Counted from the first letter of the stretch, positions 1 to 11,127 are shown. The stretch: DNA of 64,000 nucleotides from Agarophyton chilense (GCA_030374765.1 JARGXX010000095.1:2728001-2792000), one strand, 5' to 3'. The notes: generated by a model not told the origin, from the sequence alone. Numbers and translations are program-made.

Positions 1-1649
1 ACGTTAACCTCGCCCGCAAACGCGGCTAGACCGGTTGTCTCTCATCGAGAGACCCAGTCGCAGAACCGGAAGAGCGGGAAGAACCGGGATTCTAACAGTT
101 AGCGCGGACACCCGTCCGACTCATCATCTGAGTCGGACGGTAAACCGAGTGACTCGGAGAGTTCCGATTCGTCGGTGAGCGATGACCCACAGGATCGTTA
201 TGGGCGCTCTTCCCGCTCAAAGCAGTCCTCTGCCACCTACGGGGCCATCCGGTCGCGCCCCAAGGGTCGGCGACATTCGGGCCTCAAACCCTTGAAGCCC
301 ACCAACCCTCTGTACAGGACACTCCTGTCCTACCGGTATTACCGGCTAGAAGATTCCTCTTTAGGTCGGACACCGCGTGACACGGGTAAAGTGAAAGACT
401 GCATCAAGCGGATGCAGCTTTCACTTCGTAACCAGTCGTTTACTGGGGATGATCCAATTCTGGTCTTGGATTTCCTACACCGCTTTGTAGCGGAAGCCGA
501 TATACTTGGAATGAACGAAGGATAAGCCTACGTGGCGCTACCCTACTTTCTACGGGGTGTCGCTGAAGATCAGTTTTTGTCGGTTCGGGGCTCGTCGCAA
601 GCCTCCGAAGGAGGTGTGACCTGCTGGCCCGAGGCCGTGCAGTACCTCCTGCGTTCCTACGCAACCACTCCGCGATACAAGCGGCGATACTCGCTTTGCG
701 AGACACTCGACAACGCTCCAGCGAGCTCGAGACCGATTACTCGGTACGCCTGAATAAGGCTTTCCACCGTTGTGGTAATGTATACCCCGCTGGGGAACGC
801 TGTACGATGTTCATTGATGGCTTGGATCCAGCCATCAAGACTCTTGTCGCCCGTTACAGGCAACAAGAGCCGAAGGTGACCTACCTTGAACTCGTACAGT
901 TTGCCCGCGCAGAGGGAGATGCACTACTTGCACGCAATCCGGGAACCCGATCGAAGGCCGCTAAGGCATTGCTGCTTGAGTCGGACTCTTCTTCACCGTC
1001 ATTTGCGACGGATGGCATCCCAAAACAGGGTTATGACAATATGAATGTCATCCATCACGATGGTTTATCTATTCCGACAACGGAATTCCCGTCTACGAAG
1101 GATGGCTCGGTTGACTCAACCGCAAGGGACACGTAGAACGGGCAGGTCCTTTATCTTAATGACCGCCGCACTCCGGCCCCCCGTATGCCGTACTCGAACG
1201 GAATGACACGAAGTCAGCGCCCTGGATGGGTTGGAAACCGGGAACCCGGAAGATACAACGATGCTCGGAATGCCGTACCGCGAAACGCGGGAGTGACGTT
1301 GGTGTGTCACTTGTGCTACGAGCGCGGGCACACCTCCCCGCAATGCCTTTTATCGCTACGCGATATGGCGCGAGTGGTGGATAATTACGAAGCCCTCTCC
1401 CCGCAGGAGAAGGGCTCCGTGCCACTCACGTCATATCTCCGCGCGAAGACGGACTTCCCCAACGCATTGGCTCACAATCCGAATTCTCGGTACAAACCGG
1501 CTCAGCCGGCACGCGCCGCACCAGCGCCAAACCACGCTGGTCGATCTCAACCCGCTCCTGCGGTAACTACCGTGCAACGGAATCATGCACTCGTTGCCGA
1601 GGAAGTCGGGCCTTCGCCCGACCAGGACCCTGTACAGGGAAAAGAATAG
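1..1649 (+). pseudogene. gag: Gag region of A1 (broken, 5'-incomplete)
   Basis: The structural protein of the retrotransposon, which would package element RNA. The first 170 bases encode a Ser/Asp-rich low-complexity stretch like that in the Gag of A2. It is followed by a capsid-like core containing LKPTNPLYRTLLSYRYYRL, SFTGDDPILVLDFL and GGVTCWPEAVQYLLRSYAT, which matches the A2 Gag nearly residue for residue. Near the end is a CCHC zinc knuckle (CHLCYERGHTSPQC, about 1309-1350), expected for RNA binding. The region is a broken copy. The assignment rests on the knuckle and on the side-by-side similarity to the intact A2 Gag. Confidence 0.88.
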
Positions 1650-1684
1650 AGGGAGTCTCCCCTTCGGGAGAGGCGTCCTCAGAG

Positions 1685-4303
1685 TTGAGGCTGACGACGC
1701 CCGAGGCGCCGATGCCTCGCTCCCCGGTGAAAATCCTGACAAGGAAGGACACCGCAGACGCGGACTCTAAACACCTCGGTGTTTTGCGTCGACCGTGGAT
1801 ACGGATTAGAAATAACCGGATCCCGGATAGAGTCTTGGTAATGGCCAAGCGTAACTACAAGGTTTACGCTGACCTTGGTCTGCACACGCAGTTTATGGTG
1901 AGATATCTCACTGTCCTGGATACAGGTGCTGGGCCGAACTTTATTGTGGAATCGGTTTTACCCCCGCCATTGCGGTCACTCATCCGTTCTGAAACGGTAC
2001 CCGACGTCTCAGACGCCAATAACAACCCGTTGAAAACGGTTGGTGTGATCGACCTGGTCGTCAGGCTAGGGCGGATGGTGGTTAAACTAACTTTTATTGT
2101 GTGCCGCTCGCTGGCTGCGCCAGTTATACTGGGATGTGACTACTGCGACAGGTTTGTCGACGCCATCCGCCCACGCCTTAAGCAGGTGGAACTTGAGGAC
2201 GGATCGACCGTTTCTATTGTTCGTCAACCGCTGAAGCGGGCATCGAGGAAACACGTTCCTCTACCTGCTGCGCAGGAACCCACAACGGCGAACCGGGATT
2301 CTACGAAGCTACGCGTTGCCTCGTCAGTCACCATACCCCCGGAGAGCCAGGTTATGGTTTCAGTCAATTCCCGTCAACACGGTCTTCGGGTTGTTCAGCC
2401 CTTGCCCTCGTTGTACGAGAAATTTCAGTTAACCGTTGCAAACGGAATCGTGCAAGTCACGCCGAATTCCCCTTTCAGGGTGTTGGTTGCCAATATGGGA
2501 AAGGCTCCCCAGACGCTGGCAAAGAACCAAGTCATTCGGTTTGTGACGCCACATCCGCTCGCGATGCTCCCTACAAAGGTGACGGCTGCCGAAGTACTCG
2601 GAATAACTCCCTCTACCGAGGATGGTCTCCCGGTATCCGGTGCAGAAACCTCCGGGGAGGCACAGCAGTTGGCGCTCGATAAAACCGTTAAGACGGATGC
2701 ATTTCCGACCTCGTCGGTTCCCACACCTGACACCAGGGCACAGCCCACGAGCTACGATAAGATAGACCCGATCAAGGCCCTCGAGGACCTGGACCTGAGT
2801 CATGTACCGGTCTCACACCGGGACCGCTTACGCGGAATGCTACGCGAGTTTACCACAATGTGGGACGGCTCACTGGGTGAGATCAATACAACCGAACATC
2901 GGATAGACTTGCTACCGGACGCACGTCCGGTTGCACAACCCCCTTACAAGGCGGGACCGAAAGCTCGGGAGGAGGAAGAATTTCAGGTGGACAAGATGCT
3001 CCGTGCTGCAGTCATCGAGCCCGCCCAATCTCCTTGGGCTTCACCGGTGGTGCTGGCCCTCAAGGCTGACGGCACGTGGCAGTTTTGCGTTGACTACCGC
3101 CGCCTCAATGCCGTCACCGTGAGGGACACCTACCCGATTCCGCGCATGGACGAGTGTATAGACTCGCTCGGAGACGCTACCGTGTTTACGGCTCTGGATG
3201 CTAACTGGGGCTACTGGCAAGTCCCAGTCCGGGAAGAGGACCGAGACAAAACCGCGTTTGTTTGCCACTCGGGTTCCTACCGCTTCAAGCGGATACCGTT
3301 TGGTTTACCCAATGCATCGGCCACCTTTCAAAGGGCAATAGACATACTGATGTCGCGTTTCAAGTGGCGCACGTGCCTTGTCTACTTGGACGACATCATT
3401 GTCTTTTCCAGAAACCTGGACGATCACCTGACCCACGTGCGGGACGTGATGACCGTGCTGCGAGACGCCGGAATAACCCTCAAGTTGAGGAAGTGCGAGT
3501 TCTTCACCGACACGGTGAAGTATCTCGGGCACGTCATCCGTCCAGGACGGTTAATGATCGAACAAGTTCGTATCAAGTCCCTCTGCGAGGCGAAGGAGCC
3601 CCGTACTCAAACGGAGCTCCGATCCTTTTTAGGTCTGGTCAACGTCTATCGACGGTTTATACCGAGTTTCTCGGATATCGCCGCTCCGCTAAACGCGCTA
3701 CTGCAGAAGGGCCAGCCACCAAAGCTTGCGCCATTTACCACCGATCAGTCGGAATCTTTTCGCTCCTTGATTAAGGCAGTTACGACAGCTCCCATCCTAT
3801 CCTTGCCCAAACCTGGGCTTCCCTACTCCATCGACACCGACGCCAGCGACCACCAGGTGGGCGGCGCACTGTTCCAAACCACCCCCGAGGGGGAACGCAA
3901 ACCAATTGGCTATTCGTCCCGCACGCTGAACGTCCACGAGCGCAACTACTCGGTCTCCAAGAAGGAGTGCCTCGCAGTGGTCTGGGCGCTATCCACTCTG
4001 CGCGCATACCTCATGGGCGTTTATTTCACCGTGTACACGGACCATGCCTCGTTGAGGTGGCTGCTGAACATCGCAGATCCTTCTGGCCGCCTAATGCCGT
4101 TGCGCCTCCGCTTAGCGGAATTCGACTTCGAGGTCGTCTACAAAAAGGGTGTCCAGAACATCCAAGCAGACGCCCTCTCTCGATTACCTACGACAGGTGA
4201 AGCACTTGCCGACCCGGAGGACGACGAGATCCCGTGCTTTACCTTGGAAGGGGAAACACCGACGGAGTCGGATTGGCCCGAAACCGGGGAAGACACCATG
4301 TAA
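1685..4303 (+). CDS. pol: Pol of A1: aspartic protease, reverse transcriptase, RNase H
   Basis: An open frame of 872 codons. The retropepsin motif LDTGAGPN lies near residue 79, the reverse transcriptase shows FGLPNASATFQRA and the catalytic YLDD box near residue 567, and RNase H shows the acidic signature DTDASDHQVG near residue 716, KKECLAVVWAL and YTDHASLRWLL. These are the protein-processing, cDNA-synthesis and RNA-template-removing enzymes of Ty3/gypsy elements. The RT tether motif RSFLGLVNVYRRF is characteristic of the family. The first codons are probably not the true N terminus: the segment before the protease (about residues 1-55) may belong to a Gag-Pol junction, since the frame differs from that of Gag, as in elements that use frameshifting. 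The integrase follows immediately downstream. Confidence 0.93.
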   Translation: MRLTTPEAPMPRSPVKILTRKDTADADSKHLGVLRRPWIRIRNNRIPDRVLVMAKRNYKVYADLGLHTQFMVRYLTVLDTGAGPNFIVESVLPPPLRSLIRSETVPDVSDANNNPLKTVGVIDLVVRLGRMVVKLTFIVCRSLAAPVILGCDYCDRFVDAIRPRLKQVELEDGSTVSIVRQPLKRASRKHVPLPAAQEPTTANRDSTKLRVASSVTIPPESQVMVSVNSRQHGLRVVQPLPSLYEKFQLTVANGIVQVTPNSPFRVLVANMGKAPQTLAKNQVIRFVTPHPLAMLPTKVTAAEVLGITPSTEDGLPVSGAETSGEAQQLALDKTVKTDAFPTSSVPTPDTRAQPTSYDKIDPIKALEDLDLSHVPVSHRDRLRGMLREFTTMWDGSLGEINTTEHRIDLLPDARPVAQPPYKAGPKAREEEEFQVDKMLRAAVIEPAQSPWASPVVLALKADGTWQFCVDYRRLNAVTVRDTYPIPRMDECIDSLGDATVFTALDANWGYWQVPVREEDRDKTAFVCHSGSYRFKRIPFGLPNASATFQRAIDILMSRFKWRTCLVYLDDIIVFSRNLDDHLTHVRDVMTVLRDAGITLKLRKCEFFTDTVKYLGHVIRPGRLMIEQVRIKSLCEAKEPRTQTELRSFLGLVNVYRRFIPSFSDIAAPLNALLQKGQPPKLAPFTTDQSESFRSLIKAVTTAPILSLPKPGLPYSIDTDASDHQVGGALFQTTPEGERKPIGYSSRTLNVHERNYSVSKKECLAVVWALSTLRAYLMGVYFTVYTDHASLRWLLNIADPSGRLMPLRLRLAEFDFEVVYKKGVQNIQADALSRLPTTGEALADPEDDEIPCFTLEGETPTESDWPETGEDTM

Positions 4304-6927
4304 ATGGATAAGCTACTCGCAGCGCGCGAGAATGAAACACCCGTACTCGGGACCTTTGTACCCATCTCCACCGAGGAGATGATCCGAGAACAGTTCGGCG
4401 ACCCGTTCTGCACGCGCATACGGGCCCGCCTAAACGGTGGAGAGGACCTCCCGTTCGAGGTAAACGACATCGGTTACCTCGTCCGGACGGTGGACCACCG
4501 ATCCCAGATCGTGGTCCCCCACACCCTGCAAACCAGGGTGCTCCACCTCTCACACTACCCGACCCTCGGGGGACACTCCAGTGGGAGAAAACTTTATCTA
4601 ACCCTGCGAAGGGACTTTTATTGGCCCGCTATGGTGGTTGATTGCTACGCTACGGTGCAGTTCTGCACCCAATGCGCAAAGAACCGGGTGTAACTCCGAA
4701 AGCACTCCAAACGGATGAAGCTTTTCCCCGCAAGGGCACCCCTCGAGTTTGTCGCAATCGACATTCTCGGGCCTCTACTCAAGACGCGCAAGGGAAACAA
4801 GTTCCTCTTGGTTATCACTGACCGCTTTTCGAAGCTGGTGCGCACCGTACCTTTACGAAAGATCACCGCTTTCACTGTTGCGAACGCCTTCGTTGTGCAC
4901 TGGGCGTTCGTTTATGGCCCTCCGATAGAGGTTCTATCCGATAACGGTAAGCAGTTCGCCTCTAAGTTCTTTCAGGACGTCTGCCGCATCCTCGACGTCA
5001 AGAACCTGTTTACTACCACCTACCACCCGCAAACAAACGGGCAGGTGGAACGCTTCAACCGCACCCTACTCGCGTCGCTACGCTCCTACGTATCCGATCA
5101 CCCAATGACGTGGGACATTTATTCTGATGCTATCACCTACGCCTACAACACGCAGGTTCACCGCACAACCGGTCTGACTCCCTTCGAGCTTGTGCTCTCC
5201 AGGACACCCCCGCCAGTGGCGGTCGAATCCCAACACAGGGTCACCTCTTTCCCATCCGTGGGTCAATACCGCCTCAAGTGGAAGAACTGGCTTACCAAGC
5301 TCGTACCGGTGGCCCGGAAGTCCATGGAACGTGCCCAGGCCGCCTACAAGCGGGATTTTGATAACCGCTTACGCGGACCACTACCGGCACTGCCCAAGCC
5401 GGGAACCTACGTGTTCGTTCGCCGGGAGTACTACAACCCCCGGACCGACAAGCGTCACAAGCTCTCGCCTGTCGCTGAAGGTCCGTTCCGGGTCGTGTCC
5501 TCCCTCCCCGGCACCGTTGTGGTGGACAAGAACGGCGACCACGAACGTCTTTCACAAGACCGCATCGTAGCCGCCCCACCGCCGCCGGCGGAAAACGCAT
5601 CAGCCCCCGTCGAAACGGCCTCGGATACCACGGGTACAACGGTGGCACCACGCCCCGCCGTGGTACCGCACCCCTCACGGGGTCTCTCCGATATACCGAC
5701 TTTATCGGAACCACCGGCAATGCCGGAAACACCTGGCCCTCGCGGCCAGCTACCCTTACGGGCGCCGCGCAGCGGTATTTATACCCGCCATGCGGTTAGC
5801 CCACCATCACCCGTCGCTCCGTCTAAGGAGGGGGAGGGGACCCGCTCAATCGCGGAAGCATCGCCGTCGCAACGGAAGTTTAACCGGACACCCCGGGCAA
5901 GGCCCCCGAGCGGGCAACCGGCATCGTCGCCGGACGCCACTCCGCTCCCGCGGGATGCGGCGGTCAATCCGACCGCCACGCAACCCCGCAAGGGGAACCA
6001 AGGCGCTCGAAGACCCGAATCCGGGAAGCGAGACCCTACGGACGCTCCGCATCGCGTGGAAGCAACTAAGGGCTCCCCGCACATTTGCGGTCGCACACCG
6101 AGCGTTTCGGTCGATACCGGTACTCCGGCGGGCGCTGCGCAAGCAGTTCTAGCGAGCCACTCCGTTGAGAACGGTACGAACCCCATGGGGGAAAAGGGGC
6201 GCAACGACAAGTCGAAAACCGCCTCCCTTGCCGAACAATCGGAGCCAACCGTCCGCGACGGCCCGACCAACCGTCCTCAAGGTCACGTGACCCGGGCGGG
6301 AGATCGGACCAATGGGCACCCGGCATCCCGGTCATTGGCTGACAGCCACCCCGCGGAGGCGGATCGCCGGGACGGTGAACCACTCACCGCCCACGGCGCA
6401 CCGCACAGCGGAAGCTGCCCATCAATGGGAACGCCGCATGCCGCAAATCAAGCGGAGGCCTCCGGCGAACCGTCACCAAGACGGAAGGACCCCCGCAAAC
6501 TCGCGGTAAGAGCGGACTTCAGGGAAGCCCCTACCGCCCAGCGGAAACACAACCCGGCCGCGCCGGCAACTTCCGCGAAGCGGTACGGCAGCCCCGGCAA
6601 CCCGGCAACAACCGCAGAGCGGAATGACAGACCGGGTGACCCGGAACAGGCGACGACGAGCCCAGCACCACGCGGCGCTGAGGCTCGGGTCACCACCACC
6701 CGGCAAGGCCGGCAAGTTTACGTGCAGGAGTACGTCCTCGACCGAATCGTCGGACATAGCTACGATGAGCACGGGGTGCTCCAGTACCGGACCCGCTGGT
6801 ACGGATACGGGCCGGAGTGAGACACCCCGGAGCCCATCGAGCACCTCTCGCGCTCCGCGGTAATGCGATACCACCGCCTTGCGGGGACCGCACTCCCAGC
6901 CACGCTGGTAAACGCCCAAGAAGGATA
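4304..6927 (+). pseudogene. pol: Integrase with Pro/Arg-rich linker and chromodomain, A1
   Basis: The integration enzyme of A1. An HHCC zinc-binding domain (HLSHYPTLGGH ... FCTQCAKNR, about 4540-4690) precedes a catalytic core from about 4735. The core shows AIDILGPL, then SDNGKQF, then GQVERFNR with 35 residues between the last Asp and the Glu (D,D35E). A GPY/F-like module (KLSPVAEGPFRVVS) lies near 5460-5500. About 1.1 kb of Pro-, Arg- and Ala-rich, low-complexity linker follows. A chromodomain (VLDRIVGHSYDEHG, RTRWYGYG, PIEHL) closes the protein at about 6725-6890; such domains can direct integration to marked chromatin. The region as a whole is a broken copy. The linker is unusually long for a chromovirus, so its translation is an inference. 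Confidence 0.88.
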
Positions 6928-7258
6928 AGCCGTGAACACGGAATGGAATGGCTGATGGCGCCACGCGCCATCTCCGTCCATGCCCCAACGCGGGGAAGGA
7001 AGCAACCGCTCACGCTATCCCAACGTCGTTGGTGGTCGTGCCAGTTACCTGGTCCGCGCGCGAAGCGCCCACCGTTAAACACGGAACTCCCAGCGAGGCT
7101 GGTTCCCTGCAACGCCGGAACCCCGGTTGAAGGCCGGTACCCCGGAAAGAAAGAAGTGGACTTGAAAAGGGCGTCGGAAAGGCGACCCTCTTCTTTTATT
7201 TCTCACTACTGGCAAGGGCGCCCTAGTGGCGCCGCCCTACATTCTACCGGAACTCCGG
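6928..7258. other. Spacer between sense pol and antisense ORF of A1
   Basis: About 330 bases between the end of the chromodomain region and the 3' end of the antisense ORF. I see no conserved protein in either strand. A convergent layout needs transcript ends for both genes here, but I could not pick out a convincing polyadenylation signal by eye. Confidence 0.5.
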
Positions 7259-9034
7259 TCATTCCTCCGCACGAGGTGGACCCCCGCCCAGGCAGTTGGC
7301 TAAGGCATCCCGCATGGCGGCCACATCACCCGAGATCTCGGAAGGGCGAAGCCCCACCTCCCGAAGGAAGCGCGCGAGGACCTCGCCCCGCTCCACGCCA
7401 GCGGCAGTTGCGGGCGGGCCCGCCACCGATGGAGTCGGGTAGGAATTCGTTCGCACGGCATCAGCAGCCCCGGATGGAGCCGCACCACCGTATTCAACGG
7501 ACTCCTCACCGGCCTCGCCGGACTCTTCATCCTCCATCGGAGCGTAACCCGGATCCCCCGGTTCGTTGTCGACCATCGGGTCACCATCCGCATAGTCGTG
7601 GTAATAGTCGCTCGAGTCGACATACCCTCGCGGGTGGTCGGCCGGGACTTCACGCGGCGCATGCCGGTTGGCTTCCACTTCATCGCGGCTGATCTCGTGG
7701 TACTCCCAGGGGTCGAAGTAGATGAAATCCCCCGCTAGCGCGGTATTTTTCCCGAATCCGGGGCCAGACCCGCGACGCGGTTGAATGCGTTGGGAGTTCT
7801 CCAGCGGGATCTCATCCCACTGGACCCCCTCCACAAAGTCGAGGAGGCCCAGCATCTCTTCTTCGTTCGCCTCGCCCCCGAGGGGGATGCGCATGTCCAA
7901 ACGGCGGATCGCAGCCCGCACACGCGGTGGCACGTACCACAATCGGTATTGGTGGTACGCCTCAGCGAGGATAAAAGGCGCAGTGCGGACGGCCCATTCG
8001 CTTACCACGACGGACCACCACCCCGACTGGGGATCGTTCAGGAACGACGACCCTACATAGGTGAAGACTGGGGGCAGCTCAATGAAGCAACCCCAGCACG
8101 CCTTTAAGGAGGACCACCAGTCTGGGAGACTGACGTACCGACCACGTCGGTGAGCAGGCGCGATGCGCTCAATCTCCGTGTTCTGGTACGGTACGAAATA
8201 CCCGGTCCGGGCCCGCCAACGCCGCTCATCGCGGATGAAGTTCTGAAGGAAGTTCGAGCGCGACTGCCGCGGTTTGTAGCGGAACTCTGCCCGAAGAATC
8301 GGTCGTCCCCAGCAAAGGGCTTCTTGCCGAGCGATCGGTGTGCCCCTCCAAGCGAGGGTTTCCAATCCGTTAAGACGGTCACAGTACGACATTTCCCCGC
8401 GAGTGCGGTAAAGGTGGACGTCGAATTCGACCTTTGGCGGTATCGGGAACTCGAAAGGCGCCCGATGGTGCCTGAGATAAGCGATCCGCACAAGCGCGGC
8501 CTGAGCCTCCGCAGAGGAATCACCGCGTCGGCGGAGTATGTGGTGTACTGGGATGGCGATGCGATTAGGCCAATCCCAGGACATGGTCACCACGCCGGGC
8601 AGGTCGCCCGGGAGCATCTCCGAATTATCGGTGTAGGATTGGATCAAATCCTCGTCGCGGACAGCCAATGGGTGAAACCAAGGCGCACACCGCAACATCG
8701 CGGAGCCATGCCGAGTTCTCGGATTTGCACCCACAAGGGCATCGTAGGTCGGCCACTGCGGTGGGTCCGCCTGTCCGCGAAAGCGGGCGCCAATACGGCG
8801 GTCTTCGTACGCGAGGTTGGTAACATCCCCAGGGTGGGGCACGGACCGGAAGCCGGTGGAACCGCCAAGGGCGGGAGTCGCGGATGTGTTATGACGGTCG
8901 GGGTTGGACATGGTGCGTGTTGGTGTGCTTTTGTTGGAATTGGATGCGGAGAGCGTGCGTGGGATCCTTGGTGAAGGTGTGTTGGTTTCCGGAGACCCGG
9001 TGTCGGACGCGCTCTTATCATGACGAGCTGCCAT
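7259..9034 (-). CDS. Conserved antisense ORF protein of A1 (unknown function)
   Basis: An open minus-strand frame of 591 codons between pol and the 3' LTR. The frame is open up to 9208, but I chose the ATG at 9034 because the longer version starts with GTG and runs through the polypurine tract into the LTR. No known domain, signal peptide or clear membrane segment is recognised. The protein is rich in Trp, Tyr, Pro and Arg in its core, with a Ser/Thr/Pro-rich N terminus (about 110 residues) and an acidic Asp/Glu/Tyr tail. Motifs shared with the A2 antisense protein include APWFHPLAVRDEDLI (near residue 117), RPILRAEFRY, a LPDWWSSL segment and WYVPPRVRAAIRRLDM. It lies tail to tail with sense pol and would need its own promoter in or near the 3' LTR. 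Similarity across copies argues for real coding. Other retrotransposon lineages carry unrelated antisense ORFs, so the role stays unknown. Confidence 0.8.
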   Translation of the reverse strand: MAARHDKSASDTGSPETNTPSPRIPRTLSASNSNKSTPTRTMSNPDRHNTSATPALGGSTGFRSVPHPGDVTNLAYEDRRIGARFRGQADPPQWPTYDALVGANPRTRHGSAMLRCAPWFHPLAVRDEDLIQSYTDNSEMLPGDLPGVVTMSWDWPNRIAIPVHHILRRRGDSSAEAQAALVRIAYLRHHRAPFEFPIPPKVEFDVHLYRTRGEMSYCDRLNGLETLAWRGTPIARQEALCWGRPILRAEFRYKPRQSRSNFLQNFIRDERRWRARTGYFVPYQNTEIERIAPAHRRGRYVSLPDWWSSLKACWGCFIELPPVFTYVGSSFLNDPQSGWWSVVVSEWAVRTAPFILAEAYHQYRLWYVPPRVRAAIRRLDMRIPLGGEANEEEMLGLLDFVEGVQWDEIPLENSQRIQPRRGSGPGFGKNTALAGDFIYFDPWEYHEISRDEVEANRHAPREVPADHPRGYVDSSDYYHDYADGDPMVDNEPGDPGYAPMEDEESGEAGEESVEYGGAAPSGAADAVRTNSYPTPSVAGPPATAAGVERGEVLARFLREVGLRPSEISGDVAAMRDALANCLGGGPPRAEE

Positions 9035-9066
9035 GCCGACTTCCTCTTCGAGGTGTTCGCCCTGTC

Positions 9067-9081
9067 TTAAGGGGGGGGATA
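9067..9081 (+). other. Polypurine tract of A1
   Basis: TTAAGGGGGGGGATA directly precedes the LTR start. A2 has a matching purine run (AAGGAGGGGGAGA) in the same place. In LTR elements this tract primes plus-strand DNA synthesis. Confidence 0.85.
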
Positions 9082-10007
9082 TGAAGAGCAACGTCCTCCA
9101 GGGAGGTTTTTGGGGACTAAAGTTTTTTCCGGAGCCTCCGGCGTGCAACCTCGTTATGAGTAGGAGTAATCCGTTTTCACGGCGATGGCCGGAACGCCGG
9201 TGATGCACCGGCGGGACCGGGTGCCATACACGTGGCCGCAGCGCCCGCGCGACACGTGGCCGCCAGATTGGCCCCTTTGTTAGACGGACATTTAGCTATT
9301 TAGGATAGACTTTATTTATTCTATTCTACGGTGACTACAGTACTTAGGCCGCCGGCCTCGCAGCGGCCGGTCCAGTAAAGTCTCCCCAACAAGGGTGATC
9401 TTGGTCTTCCAGATCTTGGCTCTGGGTCGAACCGCCTGCGCGGATATACAACTCCTTACGGAGGGATTTCCCGTGGTAAACGGCTTCCCAACCTCCTTGG
9501 ACGTTCAAGCAGCCTTCGTGTGTTGGGTATCTATTCCCACTTCGTGGTTCCGCCCGTGTATACAGTTTGGTACACCCGGCAGTGCCGGCTATTCCCGAGT
9601 CCCCTCTTGCGACTCGTGGTCAACCTCGCCCTCTTGCCTCCGTTCCCATTTTCCTTCCCTTTTTCTCCCCTTCATTGGGCAATTCCCGCTCTTGCGGCTC
9701 GCACTGACACCTGTCGTGCTCGCCACTCTCGTGGGTTTTGCCTTCTCAGAGGATACGCAAGCACCGCCTCGGCGGATATTCTCGGCTTCTTTCAGCCTCC
9801 CAGCGCCCGTCGCGACGGTTCGGCTCCGGCTTACACCCGGCATTGCGCGCCGATCCCTGGGAGGGCTCTACCGCGCCGGTTACCTCGTGAGAGGAAGATC
9901 CGGACGTCTTCGTAGGTTTTCCTCCTTGGGGGCATTGTCCTACATCTCTCAAGAGAGGAAGATTTCGAACATCTTCGTGGTGTCTCCACTCCAAGCGTTG
10001 TCCTACA
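9082..10007 (+). repeat. 3' LTR of A1
   Basis: It starts TGAAGAGCAACG, comparable to TGTAGAGCAACG in A2, and ends TTGTCCTACA, comparable to TTGCTCCACA. Its length of about 926 bases is close to the 916 of A2, and both share a pyrimidine-rich middle section. The overall sequence is very diverged from the A2 LTR, so A1 and A2 are separate subfamilies. Plus-strand frames through this LTR are taken as chance openings in C/T-rich DNA. Confidence 0.85.
9886..10007 (+). repeat. Two imperfect ~60-base tandem units at the end of the A1 LTR
   Basis: Two adjacent units each contain a GAGAGGAAGAT segment, then a CTTCGT segment, and end in TTGTCCTACA. The second unit forms the LTR terminus. The A2 LTR ends in only one such unit, so the duplication is specific to A1 or its subfamily. 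Confidence 0.65.
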
Positions 10008-10526
10008 TGAGAGTTTATGAGATGTAGAATGGCGGCGACTCTTTTCACGCTGATTAACGACGCGAAGGATGTGGCGGGCGCGCAGGTTGCTAAGGGATTC
10101 GGTAGAGGGCAAAGAGTCGGTTAGGGGTGTGGCATCCTTGATGACGCTGACAGCTTCCACTTCCGAACCGGAACCTTGCACAGTTGAATATTCGCTGGAA
10201 AAAATTGAAGACGTTGGCACTATATGCAAGACAAACAAAACTCAGTACTTCCACACAATACCTAAAGAGCAGTGAAAGTCACTAACTCTTGGACTAAAGC
10301 CTTATGGCCGTATATTTTGAGACTAAGGCCGTATCACGCGGTTCTTTTAACAACAGGAGGTGCTAAACAATCCCACGTGAGTGATGGGTTCGCAGAAAAT
10401 GTCGGTGCATTCGCAGAAGAAAGCGAACCCAGCCCCCAAGTAGAGAAACAAAAGGAAGGGAGTTGATGGCAAGAGAGACACAGACTGTGCTAAGAGATAT
10501 TTTGGTGCCAAAGAAGGGAGGAGGAT
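10008..10526. other. Flank of A1, unidentified
   Basis: About 520 bases next to A1. A short plus-strand frame (10272-10466, 64 codons) has no recognisable domain. The purine-rich run just before 10527 (AAGAAGGGAGGAGGA) could be a polypurine tract of an older retroelement that A1 landed near or in. Confidence 0.35.
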
Positions 10527-10738
10527 GAGCCGCTTTTGTCGAGCTGACTTGACCAGAGTTGGTCAGAGCCGACCGATGTGGGCCATAAATAGACAATTTG
10601 GAGGAAGGTTGGCGCGAGAATTCGTGCGGCTTCCGGTCCGGTACCAGCCAGCCTGTCCAAATTGCGCGCCTTACTCGACTCAAAACGCATTTTCATTTCG
10701 TCCTGAATTTGTGGCTCTAAATAAATATTCTTTCTACA
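10527..10738 (+). repeat. Possible short LTR of an unrelated retroelement
   Basis: About 212 bases begin TGAGCCGC directly after a purine run and end TTTCTACA. Inside are a TATA-like CCATAAATAG and an AATAAA signal close to the end, the order expected of U3, R and U5. No second copy and no target duplication is seen, so this is tentative. Confidence 0.3.
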
Positions 10739-11127
10739 GCGTTGCGTCCAAATAATAGCTTTATTCCTATATTAATTGATTGAAACTGTAAGATCGATTC
10801 GCGTCGCTTACGTTCATATACACGAAACGGCAAGCATTTCACTCGTGCGTTTTAAACGCCTCACAATACCGTTGATCATTTTTTAAATTCATTGACGGAT
10901 GGAATGATTCTAAATTTGTATCATTCAATTTTTAAACGTCTAATTAGCGTCGAGGAAAAAAATGAAATGATTGGCTATTGATTGTTTTTGATGTAGAATT
11001 TTTATACAATCGACGTTATAAAATTTCGATGAAATCTGTATATTTCGTGTTTTTCTTCTTTAATATCGCTTGTTATGTTTTTCATTGGTAGGTTTTTTAA
11101 TCTTGAGGTCAGTCTTCGCTTTATCTA
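10739..11127. other. AT-rich spacer
   Basis: I see no gene, repeat or element boundary here other than the TA that flanks the Tc1 copy at its right edge. Confidence 0.6.

Larger units (their letters stand above)
1..10007 (+). mobile_element. Ty3/gypsy chromodomain LTR retrotransposon A1 (5' end outside window)
   Basis: A GC-rich Ty3/gypsy element on the plus strand. Its parts in order are Gag with a CCHC knuckle, aspartic protease, reverse transcriptase, RNase H, integrase (HHCC then D,D35E), a long Pro/Arg-rich linker, a chromodomain, a large antisense ORF, a polypurine tract and a 3' LTR. The 5' LTR and the start of Gag lie left of the window, so neither LTR divergence nor target duplication can be checked. 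The order protease-RT-RNase H-integrase and the C-terminal chromodomain place it among chromoviruses. It is a broken copy with roughly half a dozen breaks, mostly in Gag, although the long pol and antisense frames remain open, so it is not ancient. It is a relative of A2 at 15519-25909, not a recent duplicate: proteins are clearly alignable but LTRs have diverged strongly. Confidence 0.93.

Noticed and set aside
6817-8974. Plus-strand openings of 291 and 274 codons opposite the A1 antisense ORF
   Set aside because: They change frame, are low-complexity and have no counterpart in A2 or B. The minus-strand protein is the one conserved between elements.
9395-10027. 210-codon plus-strand opening in the A1 LTR (and similar ones in both A2 LTRs)
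   Set aside because: It lies wholly inside an LTR in C/T-rich DNA. Several frames are open at once, which points to composition, not coding.
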